From: Mytilinidion resinicola
Taxonomy: Eukaryota > Ascomycota > Dothideomycetes > Mytilinidiales > Mytilinidiaceae
DNA: 64,000 nucleotides
Assembly: GCF_010093595.1 (NCBI RefSeq)
Contig: NW_022985454.1
Coordinates: forward strand, 285,118-349,117
Reading direction: 5' to 3'
Shown here one piece after another: positions 9,796 to 20,018 of this stretch. The position numbers and the translations under genes were made by a program. Position 1 is the first letter of the stretch, and every line of letters begins with the position of its first letter. Below the pieces are notes generated by a model, which saw only the letters and a list, made by a program, of their open reading frames with translations, was not told the origin of the DNA and searched no databases.

Positions 9796-12475
9796 CTAGT
9801 AGAACGCTGACCCCTGGTGCTCGCTGCCAACAACGCTCTTGACGCTCTCTCCTCTACGACAGTAGACAATGCTTCCGGCCTTCTCCCGGCCCGGCGTCGG
9901 ATCGCAGCCAAAGAAGTCGTTGTCGAATGTGAAGCCCCAGCGATTCTCTATAAACTGGCGCACCTTTTGTTCCACTCCGCCATTGCCGATAAGCTGCTGG
10001 TTGGCCCAGATGATTGAGTGGAGCGTGATAGCCGGACCTTGCTGCGCCGCTTCCCTTAGTCGGTTAAGCTCTTGCGTGACGGACTCCGCTCTCGCGCTCT
10101 CCCGTTGCGCCAGCTCGCCATACTCCCGTATTTTGCCATCTTTCTCTTGAATACCGCGCTGTAGGGATTCGATCGCCTGCTCGGCGGCCACTTTTCGCTC
10201 AGACACTTCTTGAAGCTGGGCTTGAGTTTGGCTGTCGTGCTCCTGGAGCTTCTTCTCAGCTTCTGCTTTCTCCTGGAGCTGCTTCTCGACGTCTTCTTTC
10301 AGCTTCTTGAGTTCGGCAGCTTCGGCTTTGGCTTGCTGGACTTGGTTCTCGTATGCTTCGCGTTGAGACTGAGCTTCGGTTTCATTAGTAGCATGCACTT
10401 CCTTTTGTTTCTCTGCATCTTCCTGGATCCGCTTCTGCTCCTCTTCTCGTTCAGTCAGTTGCTTTTTGAGCGTGTCGTTCTCTTTGGCATAGCCCTTCGA
10501 ACGATATTAGCCGTTGCGTTTTATCTGGGCATAGCAGAAGTCTTACCTGAATCTGAGCTTGGAGGTCATCTTTCACTTTCTTAATCTCTTCTTCGTTCTT
10601 GAGTCTCTCCGCTTCCATTTCCTCTTTTGTCTTAATTCTGTCCGCTTCGATCTCCTCTGCTGTTTTCGGAGTCTGCCTTAATTAGCGCCCAGAAGAGACT
10701 CTTTGTTGCGAGACCTACTGGAAGAAGCCGCTTGAATATGTTTGGGCTTAGATACCGCCAATTGCGATACGGATCCGTTGCTACCTTGGGATTGTTCGAG
10801 ACCTCGCCGACCTATTCCAAGATAAGTCCAGACCTCATCGACGAGAGTGAATGAGCCTACCTCACGGACGATCTTGATCATCTCAAACCTACAGTCACGC
10901 CGAGCTTTGTCCAGTCCGAAGATATCGGGGATGTAGGGCTGGAGCTCATTTGGTGGCAGAGGCTTCTCAAGAACGATACCTGCGTATGCTCCTGGTCGCG
11001 CAAGAGCCGTTTTCGACTCCTCCTCGAAGGCCTTGGTGCGCAGATCATAGTCTTCCTGGAAGTTCTTTCCGTAGGTAATCAGATTGTCGTCTGATTTTCG
11101 AGGGTGGTATTTTGACTGCCCCTTCTCCTGCTCATATATAACTAAGAAGGGTTGGTACTGGTCACGCTGGAAGAAGAGCTTTCGGATAGGACGAGAGTGG
11201 ACTTACTTTCGGCGATTTCCTTCCACATGGATTTGTAATCCTGGAAGAAGTCAGCCTACAAGAGTTTTCTCAAAAATGGGATGGAGTATACCATGTAGGC
11301 ATCGAGCAGCGAGGATGTATAAATACCAGCATTCTCGTAGTCTAGCGGAGAGCCTTTGACCATTTGCTCGTGGAAGCTCCGTAGTGAGGAATATTTGGTA
11401 AGGATCGCACTTCACCCGTCAGCTAAGATTCCAATTAATATCAGGGTACGTACTATGTTCTTTGCGGACATGCTGCAACGTTGTCTGGGAACTCCATGGC
11501 AACTCGCGTCAGAGCAGGGATATCCCACTCCTTTACGTCATCGGGCTTGATATCTCCACCTCCAGACCAGTTTAACCTAGGTGATTTAGCGAGAATCCAC
11601 TCGGAACGATCACTTCAAGACACTTACTTGATTTCTGTGCTGTATTCTTGCTCATTAGTCGTGTCAGTCTTTGAACCTTCCGCAGAACCTTTGACTTTGG
11701 CAACCTTCAAGTCCATCTCTATGCTAAGTCCACCGCCGTACTCTTTCGTCTTAGTCTTGTCAATCTTGGTTTTCGTGACCACAGCATTGAAAACACCTCC
11801 TTCAATGAATCCAGAGATGAAAGAGTCTCCGTATACTTCGCTGAACTTCGACTCGGGCACGTTGGGGATGGGGACGAATTGGGTAATCTCATTGGCAATG
11901 AGTTTCTGGTTCGTGACCTTGACGGTAATATTGTACTTGGCGTCGGCTTGCTTGAAGGTCGAGTTATCGATGTAGTTGCCGTGGCCGCCGGCACCACCGC
12001 CAAGAGCAGCGACAGTAATCTCCAACGCGCCTATTATAGGATCAGGCCGCATCCTTTGAAGGATCGAGTGATCAAGGGGAATTACTCACCGCTAATGTTC
12101 AAGGAGTTGATAACTTCGCTCATGTTGTCCACAAATCCAGCTTCCCAGCTCACGACTTGGCTAACGGATGACTGGCCATCCTTTCTTTCAATGAAACGCT
12201 CCCCGGTGGGCTTTGTAAGTATACCGGCCTCCTCCCCGGAGGCGATCTGGCCTTTACCGGAGCTCTGGTTGCTGGGCTGAAGTTGGACGGATCGTAGGTC
12301 CCTTTCGGATCCTTTGATACCGCCAGGCTTTTGCACAACGTCGTTGACACATAGCTGCTGGGTATAGCTGTTGAAGCTAGAGAAGGTATTAGCAATGTGC
12401 AGGGAAAGATTAATGAGTGACATACCCCATGCCCAGTCGCATGGCTTCGTTGTAAGGTGCTAGCATGAGAGCCAT
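9796..12475 (-). CDS. MACPF-like(?) domain protein with coiled coil and DUF3395-like tail
   Basis: Ten exons on the minus strand: 12426-12475, 12090-12376, 11628-12030, 11454-11576, 11292-11409, 11207-11255, 10861-11141, 10719-10811, 10547-10672, 9796-10494; the frame closes at 742 residues. Residues 1-465 are homologous end to end to the gene at 15080: both begin with a LAPYN patch and GFNS[YF]TQQ, then share [DE]VYGD-x-FISGF-x-EGG (here about 176-191), NWSGGG, RT[YH]AILTKY and EV...V/LATD. Residues about 470-660 are a Glu/Lys/Gln-rich coiled coil. The last 77 residues (NNDFFG-like patch, DPTPGREK, VY) resemble the DUF3395 module. The first part is a recurrent fungal family I know only as hypothetical; the YGD...GG patch recalls MACPF/CDC pore-formers, which is inference. 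No signal peptide, so probably cytosolic. Donor GTAGGC at 10860 is the weakest splice call. Confidence 0.72.
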
Positions 12476-13496
12476 GGTTGGAGTCTGTGGAAGTTGGCGT
12501 TGATGAAGGAACTTTTTTGGAAAGGTTCGAATGTATTTAGACTCTTGGGAGAGGGGGCCGAAGTCGTAGTCCTGAGGCAGTATTTGAAGAGGCACAAAAA
12601 AGAACGCGATACCAATGAGCAACCCCTGGATAACCGCCGACCTCAAGGGCCTTCTGTCAATACTTCGGCGTCGCCTTTGAACGTACCATGGCTAGCTGAT
12701 CGAAATGAATTGGCTTTGGATGGCGCAGTCTAGGAGCCCGAAGCTGAAACATCCACAAATAGTCTAATATCCTCATCGTGAATCCTCCCCTGCGGATTGA
12801 GCTCCGGTGGCTTTGTAGCTTCATGGCAGATGCATGAACATGGTGTTGCAGCTGTTCCCGCCGGATGAGGCGTTCTGGAAGCCCACCTTGGCGGCTGGTA
12901 TGTGCACGCCACATATCTTGGAGTGCATCACGCGAGGCCGCGTATCCATAGACTCGCATCTGGCCTGTAGTTCGGTTGGGATATCTGTTCTGGGCTGAGG
13001 ACGTAGCCCCTATGTGTCCGAATCTGGATAAGGCCTCACCCAGAGCTTCCAAAACGGTAAGGATTAAGCGATAGATTCCCTGTAGAGAAATGTGCAGCCA
13101 GCCACGTCAAAGCTAAGGAGGGTTAAGACTTGATCATCATGAGTCTGGAGCTGAAAGAGGTCGGCTACAGCCAAGTAGCGCGGGCTAATGTAAGCGACCC
13201 GGTTCGGGAAGAACCTTAATCAGACACCTGTCCGGCCAGCCCCTAACCTCTCCACTCCCGCACCGGCCCACGACTTCTTCCAGCCACGCGGCGGCATTCG
13301 CGGCACGGGACGAGGCTAGGATTCTCCACATTTCAGCTGTTATCTTTAACACTACCGAACGCCCGCCACATGGCTCTCGGAAGTCCCGAGAGGTCGTTCG
13401 AGGGACATCACCCATCTGGAACCCTCTATTACAACTAAGACTAACTAACAGGACTACATCCGCCTGCAACTTGACCACACTTAGATCGACAGACGT
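12476..13496. other. intergenic within the three-gene cluster
   Basis: Promoter side of the 742-residue gene and 3' flank of the 328-residue gene. Two open frames (about 12657-13052 and 13185-13478, minus) have no motif, no convincing start and unusual composition; I do not call them. Confidence 0.5.
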
Positions 13497-14524
13497 CTAG
13501 ACGCCAGCCGATAGGAGAGCCGAGGTGTAATCCCTGAGACCTGCATACGGCAACAACAGGACCTCGACGACCAGTCCAGCCTTGCAGATGGTATCACACA
13601 TGTCCCAAGAGACCTCGCTTCCCTTTTCCACCTTCAGCTCCTTCGCCTTCCTTGTCACCCGCTTTGCTAGTGCCCATCCTCGTAATTTGTTGTCGTCTGC
13701 TGATCGTACTATGTCCAAGTAGGTGGTGTTGCCAGCCCCGCTTTTGTTCTCCTGCCAGCCGTCAAGTGAATCATAGGCGCTCAAGGCAACATTTCCAAAA
13801 AGGTTTCCGCTTCGTTCATGATCGTCAAGTGGCTTGGTCGTTGACGACCAAAGGAAATTGACGGTATAGGATCCGGAGAGGTCTTTCGACTTGGACCACG
13901 AAGCGGATGACGCGGAGACCATGTTGACATTAGCCCCTCCTAGGATGTACGCTCCCACATAGTATTCTCCAAACTCCTTTTGGAACGCTTGCTGTGGCTC
14001 TGGACTCGTCTGAAGTATGTGGAAGGCTTCAGCTGAAAGCCGCGGGACATGGGCAAATGTGAGGGTGCCGCTACGGTATTCGACTCGGAGGCTGGACTTG
14101 AGATCCTGGTAACCCTGTGAGTGTCTTGAGGCTTCTCATCTGGTATACCACTTACATTCTTGTCGTCTTTCACGCTCGTTTCGTAGCGGGCCTGGCCGGA
14201 ACCACCTAGGAGCTTCCATCCAATCTGGCCCTGCACTGACAAATTCAGATGCTCAGAGGACGCTGCGGCAGATGATGTGGCCGATTCACAAACGCTTCCC
14301 CTGGCGGAGCTCACGAAAGTCAGTCGGCTGCTGGCTAGAGACGCCCGCGAGAACGCGCATTTCTCCTCTTTGAAGGTGCTCTTCTCGGTTTGCGACACGA
14401 TCAGAGGAGTTCCGAGCTTGATGGATTCGTTGTTCCAGGGAACTGTGATTGGTAGCTTCTGTACTGCCGCATATCGAAGGCTGGGCGTAAACGGATCTTG
14501 CGGGAAGACGTCTACGAGTGACAT
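13497..14524 (-). CDS. 328-residue hypothetical protein, distant MACPF-like(?) module
   Basis: Two exons on the minus strand, 14156-14524 and 13497-14114, joined by a 41-nt intron (GTAAGT..CACAG), 328 residues. Around residues 168-183 it has FQKEFGEYYVGAYILGG, the same [YF]G[DE]xx[IV]xGxxxGG layout as both flanking genes, preceded by a Gly-rich IGWKLLGGSG strand pair and LRVEYRSGTLTF. The C-terminal 140 residues contain KVEKGSEVSWDMCD and a hydrophobic VVEVLLLPYAG. It is not a full homologue of its neighbours. The pattern matches what I know of fungal proteins with MAC/perforin-like folds, but no diagnostic Y-G-T-H signature is present. No signal peptide. Start ATG at 14524 is the first in frame and faces the divergent gene at 15080. 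Confidence 0.7.
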
Positions 14525-15079
14525 GATTCTTGCGAAAGAAGTTTTGTGGTACGGTAAAGAGGTCCGAAGTTGCGAACAAACCAGAATGTAATTCCTCGGA
14601 CAGCACCACGACGAGAATTATCGCCCGCTCAAAATAAGCTCCGAGCGCAGTTGCTCAAACCGTAGTTCAGGGACTAGACCGAGAACATTCAGACTGTCTA
14701 CACACTCTGTAACGAGCAAATGAGCTAACTCAAGTTCAGCTTATCAGGGAACAGCCAAGCGGTGTTCCCGCCGAGACATTGCGCCACAGATGCACTGTGA
14801 CGGGAGGCACCATCAATAGCGTGCGCGGGAATTCCGTGTGGAGCGTACGCACGCTATAGTTCTAGGCTTGACGCCACAAAATCTCAGCTTGAGAATACCC
14901 CTGTGGCACTATCGTGGCTGCAAGCGGTATTGGAGCCCTCTGGGCGACTTTATAGTGTCAATAGGTCTTGTTGTTCCTTTATTTAGAGCCATCCTTTCCA
15001 TCTTTCAACCGGCACAGATCAAGCTTTCCTCCAAACTTTTCAGCATCTTCTCTCACTCTTCCCGAGAATCAATTGAACA
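14525..15079. promoter_or_regulatory. shared divergent promoter with inverted repeat
   Basis: Separates the 328-residue gene (leftward) from the 448-residue gene (rightward). A perfect 10-bp inverted pair, ATAGCGTGCG at 14816-14825 and its complement at 14848-14857, frames a 22-nt centre that includes GCGTACGC. A dyad of this kind is a plausible regulator site; function is inference. Confidence 0.45.
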
Positions 15080-16737
15080 ATGGCGACCTTACTAGCACCC
15101 TACAATACGGCGATGCAGCTGGGCTCAGGTATACTCTCTTCCGCCCCCGCCTGTCATGCCGCTAACCACACTCCAGGATTTAACTCCTTCACCCAGCAAA
15201 TGTGCATCGACCATGCTGTGACGAGAGATCCTGACGCTATACAGCAACATGCAGAGACAGCGATCGAGAAACAGGTCGCCCAGGAGGTGATTTACAAGAC
15301 CTCAATTGTCGACAAAGTGACCGACGTGACCAGTGCTATGAACGTGAGTACAGGATATTGCTAGTCTTGTCGTCACAGTGTAGTAACACTTCCAGATCAA
15401 CGCCGCATTCTCCATTAAATACGATACATTCAATGCTACTGGCAAAGGAGACTTTATCAACACGTCGAAAGTCAAGGAGAGTGACATTAGCTTTATGATC
15501 ACTGTCAAGGTCGTGAACCAAGTTATTTACGATTACTCCTTGACCAAGTTCCAACCCATTTCTGGACTCAAGACGAACAACTTCGCGGACGTGTACGGAG
15601 ATTGCTTCATTTCTGGTACGAGAGCGTACTGAGATTCCCGCATTGTTCTTTATTAACATTGTCATAGGCTTCCAGGAAGGCGGAGAATTTACCGCAGTCA
15701 TCTCCGTGAAGGCTAAGGATCGGCAGGCAGCTGATACTATCAAAGCACAGTAAGCTTCTGATGAATACATTGGGCTTCTGAAAACTAAAATTTGTTAGGG
15801 CTGCTATCGAATTCACAAAGGACAAACTGGAGGTTGGTGTGAACGGACAGTTCAACCGAGACACTACCGAGTTCTTGAAGGAGAATGAGACTACAGTTTC
15901 AGTCACGTGGACCGGTGGAGGGCAGAACATCAAGGGCCGTATGTCGAGCCTCAGTCTTCCTATCTCGCCAAATCACTAAGCTATCTACAGCCGCCGAGGA
16001 CTGGACTTTCGAAACCATGAAAGCCGCCGCGCTGAAGTTTCCTCAGCTCGTCAGCCAAACGCCTATGCGCACGCACGCCATCCTCACCAAATACACTGCT
16101 CTCCGCAGCTTCCAAGCCACCAACTTGCAAGCGAGCATCCCTTATTTTGAGAAGGCCGGAGTGTATACCAACATCCTCCAAGAAGCATATCTAGATTACA
16201 AAACCATCGCCAAGAACCTGCAGATCCTAGCCTATGACTTCTCCGCCGGTGCCCAGACCCTAGTCGAGGCACCGGCCGCCAAGAAAGCCATCGAAGAGAA
16301 GCAATCAAAGGAAACCGACAGCATTAACAGCGACGATATGGTTCCTGTGTCCAGGCAAGATACCGTCCAAGGTGCTACGGCCCCGCTCAGGATCACCGAG
16401 CCCTATCCGGCGACATTGCAGGGTCTGGAATCTGCGCGACAGGTCGTCCGTTTCATGCTGAACCGTATCGTCGGCGAAGTTGATGCTGTTACGAGAAACC
16501 CAGATCTCGCTACTGATGAGAAGAGGCGATTGCCCTATATGAGCCCATTCCTCTTCAAGGAATATCTCCCTGTAAGTCTGCAACATAAGAAACTTGGGTT
16601 TGAGATGTGTCCTTACCATTGAAATGCAGGTTGGTGTCCCGGTGCCGAGCGCAGAGTCGGCCCCAGCGATTGCTGCTGCTCCTGCTAACGATGTGAGCGG
16701 GTTGACGGGTCGTATGGGCAGCACTATGAGGTTCTAG
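15080..16737 (+). CDS. MACPF-like(?) domain protein, short paralogue
   Basis: Seven exons: 15080-15128, 15177-15343, 15396-15615, 15668-15749, 15799-15938, 15991-16571, 16630-16737; 448 residues with every phase closing. It is co-linear with residues 1-465 of the minus-strand gene at 9796-12475: LAPYN, GFNSFTQQM (17-25), DVYGDCFISGF-x-EGG (about 136-151, split by intron 3), TWTGGG, PMRTHAILTKYTALRSF and IVGEVDAVTR...LATDE. It ends shortly after the LPYMSPFLF patch with a low-complexity Ala/Pro tail and lacks the coiled coil and DUF3395-like part of its paralogue. No signal peptide or membrane helix. Function unknown; the pore-former comparison is inference from one motif and predicted beta-rich layout. 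Confidence 0.78.
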
Positions 16738-17051
16738 CTGTAGGTTTTTGGTATCATTTATCGCATACCATTTTCTGCAGTTGTTCTCTATTTCGTCTCA
16801 CGTAATTCACGTTTCTTATCTTTCTGTAATTTAGTTACGTCAATTGACTATAGCATTGCTCGAAACTTCCCTTCAAACCCCTATCGTATTGGAGCTGGTT
16901 TCAGACATTCGTATAGGAGCAGCTTCCTGAATCAGCCTACATCCCCCCAATGCATGGGAACGGTCCTGTCCCACGAAACCAAAGCCGTCAAAAAACTCCA
17001 CAACTCCTGGTAGCTAGCCATCTCGACAGACAGAAGCAAAACATAGTCTCA
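16738..17051. other. intergenic, convergent 3' ends
   Basis: AT-rich, no gene seen. Confidence 0.5.
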
Positions 17052-17717
17052 TCAACCCTCCCTCTCCTGCCTCAGCAACTCATACGCCTCCTTCAACGAC
17101 CTCGCTAGTCTCTCTTGTCGCTCCCGCAGTTCCATATCCGTCTCTAACACCGAAAGCCACACCTTCCCCTCCTCACGCTGGTTCTGCCCGCGCTTGGCTT
17201 TGTTGAGTACGGGTACTAGCGCAACATCCTGCTGCAATACACGCATGGCGTCAAGTAGCTCCTGGCTCATTGATGATACGTCAACATCCTTATGGGACAC
17301 ATCCCGCAGGGCTTGGGGGCCAGCTACATCTTCTTGCGGCTTGCTTTGCTCTTCAGCGTCACCGTTGGCGGGAGATCCGGTGTGAGTGGAGTCCCTGGAC
17401 GCTAGCTCCTTGGTATTGAAGCTAGCTCCATCAGCATAGCTCTCTTGCTGATCTTCGTCCACCCCTGAATAAGTTGCGGCAGGAGTACTCGTGGGGTGTG
17501 AAGCGGAGATAGAGAGAGTTGGGTAGGCTAAGAAGGGTATTAGTCGGGGCGGTGAGTAGGAATAGGAAAGGTTACGAGATGAGATCTTGCCATTTGAAAC
17601 GGCAAGGGACATCCTGAGCCAGGACCAGCCCTTGGTGCTTGAAGGAGCAGCTTGGTGAGCTAGGACGGTAAGGGAGCCGAGGGAGAGGGAGACGGTCGTG
17701 AGATGGGTGATGAGCAT
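17052..17717 (-). CDS. hypothetical protein with C-terminal charged helix
   Basis: An uninterrupted frame of 221 residues starts at ATG 17717. A 48-nt stretch at 17528-17575 has a GTAACC donor, a GACTAATAC branch site and a CTTCTTAG acceptor and is a multiple of three, so it may be an intron, giving 205 residues. The first 24 residues are hydrophobic (possible signal or mitochondrial leader). The middle is Ser/Asp/Glu-rich and the last 70 residues form a charged helical region (KVWLSVLETDMELRERQERL). I do not recognise the family. Start and conservation are unproven. Confidence 0.5.
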   Translation of the reverse strand: MLITHLTTVSLSLGSLTVLAHQAAPSSTKGWSWLRMSLAVSNGKISSRNLSYSYSPPRLIPFLAYPTLSISASHPTSTPAATYSGVDEDQQESYADGASFNTKELASRDSTHTGSPANGDAEEQSKPQEDVAGPQALRDVSHKDVDVSSMSQELLDAMRVLQQDVALVPVLNKAKRGQNQREEGKVWLSVLETDMELRERQERLARSLKEAYELLRQEREG

Positions 17718-17784
17718 TGTGGTGGTTTGGGCAGTTGGTGGTGGTGTCTGTTTTGATTGGTAATTGAGAAGGGGACTACTAATC

Positions 17785-17842
17785 GTACACCCCCTAATTC
17801 CTAGACGTACACCCCCTTTTCACTCCATGTACACCCCCCCCT
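17785..17842. repeat. three GTACACCCCC motifs
   Basis: GTACACCCCC occurs at about 17785, 17807 and 17829, spaced 22 bp, in the 5' flank of the hypothetical minus-strand gene. A related C-tract with GTACACTC ends the fold-back element at 29597. Confidence 0.6.
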
Positions 17843-17984
17843 CTTGGCGCTTCACCACCTTCTGATTGGCTCGGAGGGCTGCTCCGTAGCCTCCGATTCG
17901 CTCGCTTAACTTGCTCACTAATTCCGAATGCTCTCTCCAAATGCGGCCATGTACAACACAAGCAATTACATCATGCCGATTTGT

Positions 17985-18293
17985 ATAGCCTTATATATAG
18001 CCTCATATACAAGCTTACGTACAAGCTCACGTACAGCTGTATATACGGCTGCATGAATTGGAAAGAATGCGCCGTAGAACAGAGAGGCTGTATAGCCATG
18101 CTAATTTATATAGCCTTATGTACGAGCTCACATACAAGCTCACGTATAAGTTCACGTACAAGCTCACGTACAAGCTCACGTACGAGCTTACGTATAGCCT
18201 TACGTACGAGCTCACATACGGCCTCGCGTATAGCATCACGTACGGCCTCGTGTATAGCATCACGTACAGCCTCGCGTATAGCATCACGTGTAG
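17985..18293. repeat. degenerate 12-bp tandem repeat (minisatellite)
   Basis: Units such as GTACAAGCTCAC, GTACGAGCTCAC, GTATAGCATCAC and GTACGGCCTCGC follow one another in register at about 17985-18053 and 18108-18293. Differences are mostly C/T and G/A, as expected after RIP-type mutation. Because 12 is a multiple of three, open frames of Thr-Ser-Ser-Arg or Tyr-Val-Ser-type run across it on both strands; these are repeat artefacts, not genes. Confidence 0.8.
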
Positions 18294-18437
18294 AGAGACG
18301 TAAGGGTGAATGCCCGGAGGAGTTACCAGCATGAGGGTTTTATCTTTTTGTAATTGAAAGAATTGTGGTCACGTGATCCAGTCCAGAAGTGTAGTCAATG
18401 GTGAATGAGTGTTTCAAGTCTCCCCTCTCAAACCTCA

Positions 18438-18657
18438 TACTCAATACCAGGTCAAATAGTCGGATATAGACATACTCCACTGTCTAGGCTCTACTCTTGC
18501 TTGCTCGACACCACTGTAAGAGGTGGCCTAGTTAGCAATCAACTGGTCAGTGAAGAGCTAGCTTGACTTCCATTGTTTCAACCTTGACATCACGTCTGAG
18601 AATTTAATAACCTATGGGGGCACCCCAAGCAGTGGTAAGTGCGCGTGCCTAGGCTTT
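18438..18657 (+). mobile_element. TA-flanked MITE, copy 1 (diverged)
   Basis: Shares the core CTCGACACCACTGTAAG and the CACCCCAAGCAG segment with the other copies, and a weak left end (CCAGGTCAAATAG) and right end (GCCTAGGC). Boundaries are approximate. 17843-18891 otherwise holds no gene except the 12-bp repeat. Confidence 0.55.
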
Positions 18658-18891
18658 TGGAAAGACCCTCTAATGGAAGCATTCTCTTCTGAGTCTGCTC
18701 TGGCCGAAGCGAACCCGGCCACGTGACCTACCCAGACAACAATATCAACAGTGAATGACCCTCACGTGCAGACTCACATGTACGCATCCGCCTTCAGCGT
18801 CACCACAGCTCTCTGACCTCACCCACAAAATCCACCACACCACAAATCACGCTTTCACACTTTCACACCTTTACCACACTCTCTCGCCACA

Positions 18892-19347
18892 ATGGCCAGC
18901 AACAGCGCAGATGCCCAGACCCCGAAGGAGTGGAAGATAGAGCTCCCAGCGCGCCCGGCCAATCTTCTGGCGGAGAAGGCCAACCCAGCAGAGCCCGAGG
19001 CGAACAACCGCGAGCTGTCTCAGATCGACGAAGTGCGCAAATCCCCTCACCCACACCATCTCAACACCAAAACCGTCCATACTAACAGTTCCCAGGAACT
19101 CACCAAGCAGTCGGCCAGCCCCGATGCCCCCAACACCACCGCTCCCCCAGCTTCCCCCGACGATCCCGACGCCATGGATATGTCCCCCGACACCCCCAAC
19201 CCCCCACCAACGGCGACCAAGACGCTCGCGCAACGGAAGAACGCAAGCCGTCGCAGGAGGCGCAAGGCGCGGAGGGAAGAGTGCGCGGGCTCAGCATCCT
19301 CCTCCAGCTCCAGCTTCGAAGTAGAGCACAGGACTCCCCGGGGATAG
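18892..19347 (+). CDS. small hypothetical protein with basic patch
   Basis: A single-exon frame of 151 residues. The start CCACAATGGCC is a good fungal start context and follows a CT/CA-rich leader with ACACTTTCACACC repeats, as in expressed genes. The protein is Pro/Ser/Thr-rich with an Arg/Lys stretch (NASRRRRRKARREE, about residues 116-130) that could be a nuclear localisation signal, followed by a Ser run. No domain recognised; intrinsically disordered. Flanked by MITE-derived repeats on both sides. Confidence 0.5.
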   Translation: MASNSADAQTPKEWKIELPARPANLLAEKANPAEPEANNRELSQIDEVRKSPHPHHLNTKTVHTNSSQELTKQSASPDAPNTTAPPASPDDPDAMDMSPDTPNPPPTATKTLAQRKNASRRRRRKARREECAGSASSSSSSFEVEHRTPRG

Positions 19348-19494
19348 CTAGCAGCTGAATACAAACCACTTCACACTCTACTATGATTTGAGATGATTAT
19401 CCGCGAGTGAAGTGATCATGCCGCCGCTCCGCCCACTGATAGTTAAGTCTGGAGAATAAATGCGTTAGCTCCGAGTCTTAGCAGTACGAGGTTA

Positions 19495-19930
19495 TAGATT
19501 TGCGGGTGCGGATATCTCACTCCTTGGACTCCACATTTGCTCCCCTAACACCAACTGCCAGGAGCGCCCCAGCTAACAGGTCTCCAGTTAGTAAAAAGGC
19601 CGTCTGATTTCCAACACACCAACCTTTGCATAGTAGTCAGAGGTTTAAATCCCCAATAAGTGATAAATGAAAGCGCACATACTCCTCTTCTGCGCCCTCG
19701 ACACCACCGTCAGGAGCACCCTAGCTAGCCGGTCTCCAGTCAGTCAAAAGGTAGTCTAATATCCAACGCACCGACCTTTCCCTCCTAATTCAACGTTCAG
19801 ATCCCCCATCGGTGCTAAAAGGGCACGCTCACACTCCTCTCTTGCCTCCTCGACACCACTGTGAGGAGGACACCAGCTAGCACGTCTTCCGCCCGTCAAA
19901 ACGCAGCCTGATTTCCACATCGTGAACATG
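19495..19930 (+). repeat. three tandem MITE-core copies, period about 150 bp
   Basis: Segments at about 19500-19620, 19670-19790 and 19828-19925 each contain a version of CTCGACACCAC-x-GT, AGCTAGC and GTCAAAA-GTAG as in the MITE family, at about 150-bp spacing and without clear terminal repeats. 19348-20018 holds no gene otherwise. Confidence 0.65.
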
Positions 19931-20018
19931 AAGAAGAGAACCTTAAAGCCTTTTCCTATCGCATACTCATGTCTACATTAAACAAAAGGCCCCCCTTCCC
20001 CTTACACACACGCCCACC

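Noticed and set aside
12657..13478. Minus-strand frames between the cluster genes
   Set aside because: No homology pattern, and one lacks a sensible ATG; probably promoter DNA.
17981..18334. Ser/Thr/Arg and Tyr/Val/Ser repeat proteins
   Set aside because: Products of the 12-bp tandem repeat read in frame; not genes.
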